Shown piece by piece: positions 63,373 through 64,000 of a stretch of 64,000 bases of DNA. The translations under genes and the position numbers were made by a program. The stretch comes from Acanthochlamys bracteata (lineage: Eukaryota; Streptophyta; Magnoliopsida; Pandanales; Velloziaceae): contig CM034128.1 in assembly GCA_019914995.1 (NCBI GenBank), positions 1,800,501 through 1,864,500 on the forward strand, read 5' to 3'. Numbering within the stretch: position 1 is the stretch's first letter; every line of letters starts with the position of its first letter. The notes under the pieces were generated by a model. The model made no database searches, had not been told where the DNA came from, and worked only from the letters and a program-made list of their open reading frames with translations.

Positions 63373-64000
63373 TTACTCTATCTTCTTCACAGTATGAGGT
63401 TTCTCTGGTTCAATTGGGAAGTATTTGACGCCCACAAGGTCACCAACTTTGCTAATGACCTAGAATACAAGAGATGTAAACCCGTTGAGCATGATGTGCC
63501 ACCTATACCTTCCTACACGCAAACAAAAAGAGCTGATTCAAAAGGAACATACCTCAAGAGCCTTGATCAAATCTTCCCTGGTATGTGAAGCTGAGATGCA
63601 GATTCGAGCCCTTGCTAAGAGGAGAGGTGTAGCTGGGAAAGCAACAGTTACAACAGCGACCTGAAAATTTCCATTGGACTTCTATTAGTAACTTCTCATA
63701 AATGAAAAAGAAATCTGAAATCAGGCCACAAAGAAAATCCATTCATCAAACTCTTAATCGATGGCAGAAAAGCTAATCAATAATAGATTAAATCAATAAA
63801 AGCTAAATCACTAATATGATATTTGCTAACCGAAATTATCCTTCTCAAAAGACTAACATCAAATAAGAACTATCAACCTCCCAGTTGATGCAATGAATAA
63901 GAAGCTTACATTCTGTCTGAGGCATTCCCTAGAGAATGCCGGAATCTTAGCTGGATTGTAAAGCATTATTGGCATAACAGGAGAATCATTGTCACCAAGA
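63373..64000 (-). CDS. LCB2: Serine palmitoyltransferase LCB2 subunit (C-terminal part)
   Basis: Pyridoxal-phosphate subunit of the ER enzyme that joins serine and palmitoyl-CoA, the first step of sphingolipid synthesis, working with LCB1. Only the last three exons are in the window: 63459-63373, 63660-63553, and 63910 to beyond 64000. They read DNDSPVMPIMLYNPAKIPAF and RECLRQN, then VAVVTVAFPATPLLLARARI and CISASHTREDLIKALE, then VISKVGDLVGVKYFPIEP and a short Lys/Glu tail to TAA. This is the conserved C-terminal domain. The PLP lysine and the start lie outside, further right. The match to recalled Arabidopsis LCB2a/b is nearly complete over this stretch. LCB2a and LCB2b cannot be told apart here. 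Confidence 0.95.

Noticed and set aside
1-64000. LTR retrotransposons, endogenous virus copies, LINEs or CRISPR arrays
   Set aside because: No reverse transcriptase, integrase or capsid-like frames, no long direct terminal repeats and no spaced repeat arrays were recognised.

Overview
The window is nuclear DNA of a flowering plant, almost certainly a eudicot. Every confident gene is a spliced plant gene with GT-AG introns, several proteins carry plastid transit peptides, and the intergenic DNA is very AT-rich with many short inverted-repeat transposons. The species cannot be named from the sequence. No prokaryotic, viral or organellar segment was seen, and no LTR retrotransposon was recognised.

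Layout, left to right. 1-4224 (+): plastid chaperone ClpC, 5' end cut by the window. 4665-7251 (-): serine carboxypeptidase-like 45. 7252-13312: non-genic DNA with MITEs and three unexplained coding-like fragments. 13313-13912 (-): a small unrecognised coiled-coil protein. 15958-21954 (-): RNA polymerase II CTD phosphatase CPL3. 22722-24189 (-): plastid acyl carrier protein. 25390-27483 (+): GDSL esterase/lipase. 27484-39605: a 12 kb gene desert. 39606-45810 (+): LAX PANICLE 2-like meristem regulator with a 4.7 kb last intron. 49082-49876 (-): intronless SAM-domain protein. 49877-54107: a transposon-dense gap. 54108-55563 (-): bHLH137-like transcription factor. 57659-62363 (+): plastid-targeted poly(A) polymerase / tRNA nucleotidyltransferase-type enzyme. 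63373-64000 (-): 3' end of serine palmitoyltransferase LCB2, which runs off the window.

Exon models were built by hand from reading frame, splice sites and recalled family sequence. The joined coding lengths are whole codons for all genes that are complete in the window: SCPL45 470 aa, CPL3 1235 aa, ACP 140 aa, GDSL 374 aa, LAX2-like 365 aa, bHLH 344 aa, poly(A) polymerase-like 539 aa. The genes do not form a pathway. They are ordinary neighbours, but their content recalls duplicated Arabidopsis segments (LCB2 / SAM / poly(A) polymerase / ClpC, and ClpC / bHLH137), so this looks like an old conserved block.

The clearest non-genic signal is a large set of 180-280 bp AT-rich inverted-repeat elements with ends like GGGTGCGTTTGG and TAA-type target duplications (Tourist / PIF-Harbinger-like MITEs), plus one 750 bp Mutator-like element with a perfect 9 bp target duplication. 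I found no convincing new biological system. The best candidates for a second look are the orphan coiled-coil gene and the coding-like fragments beside it.
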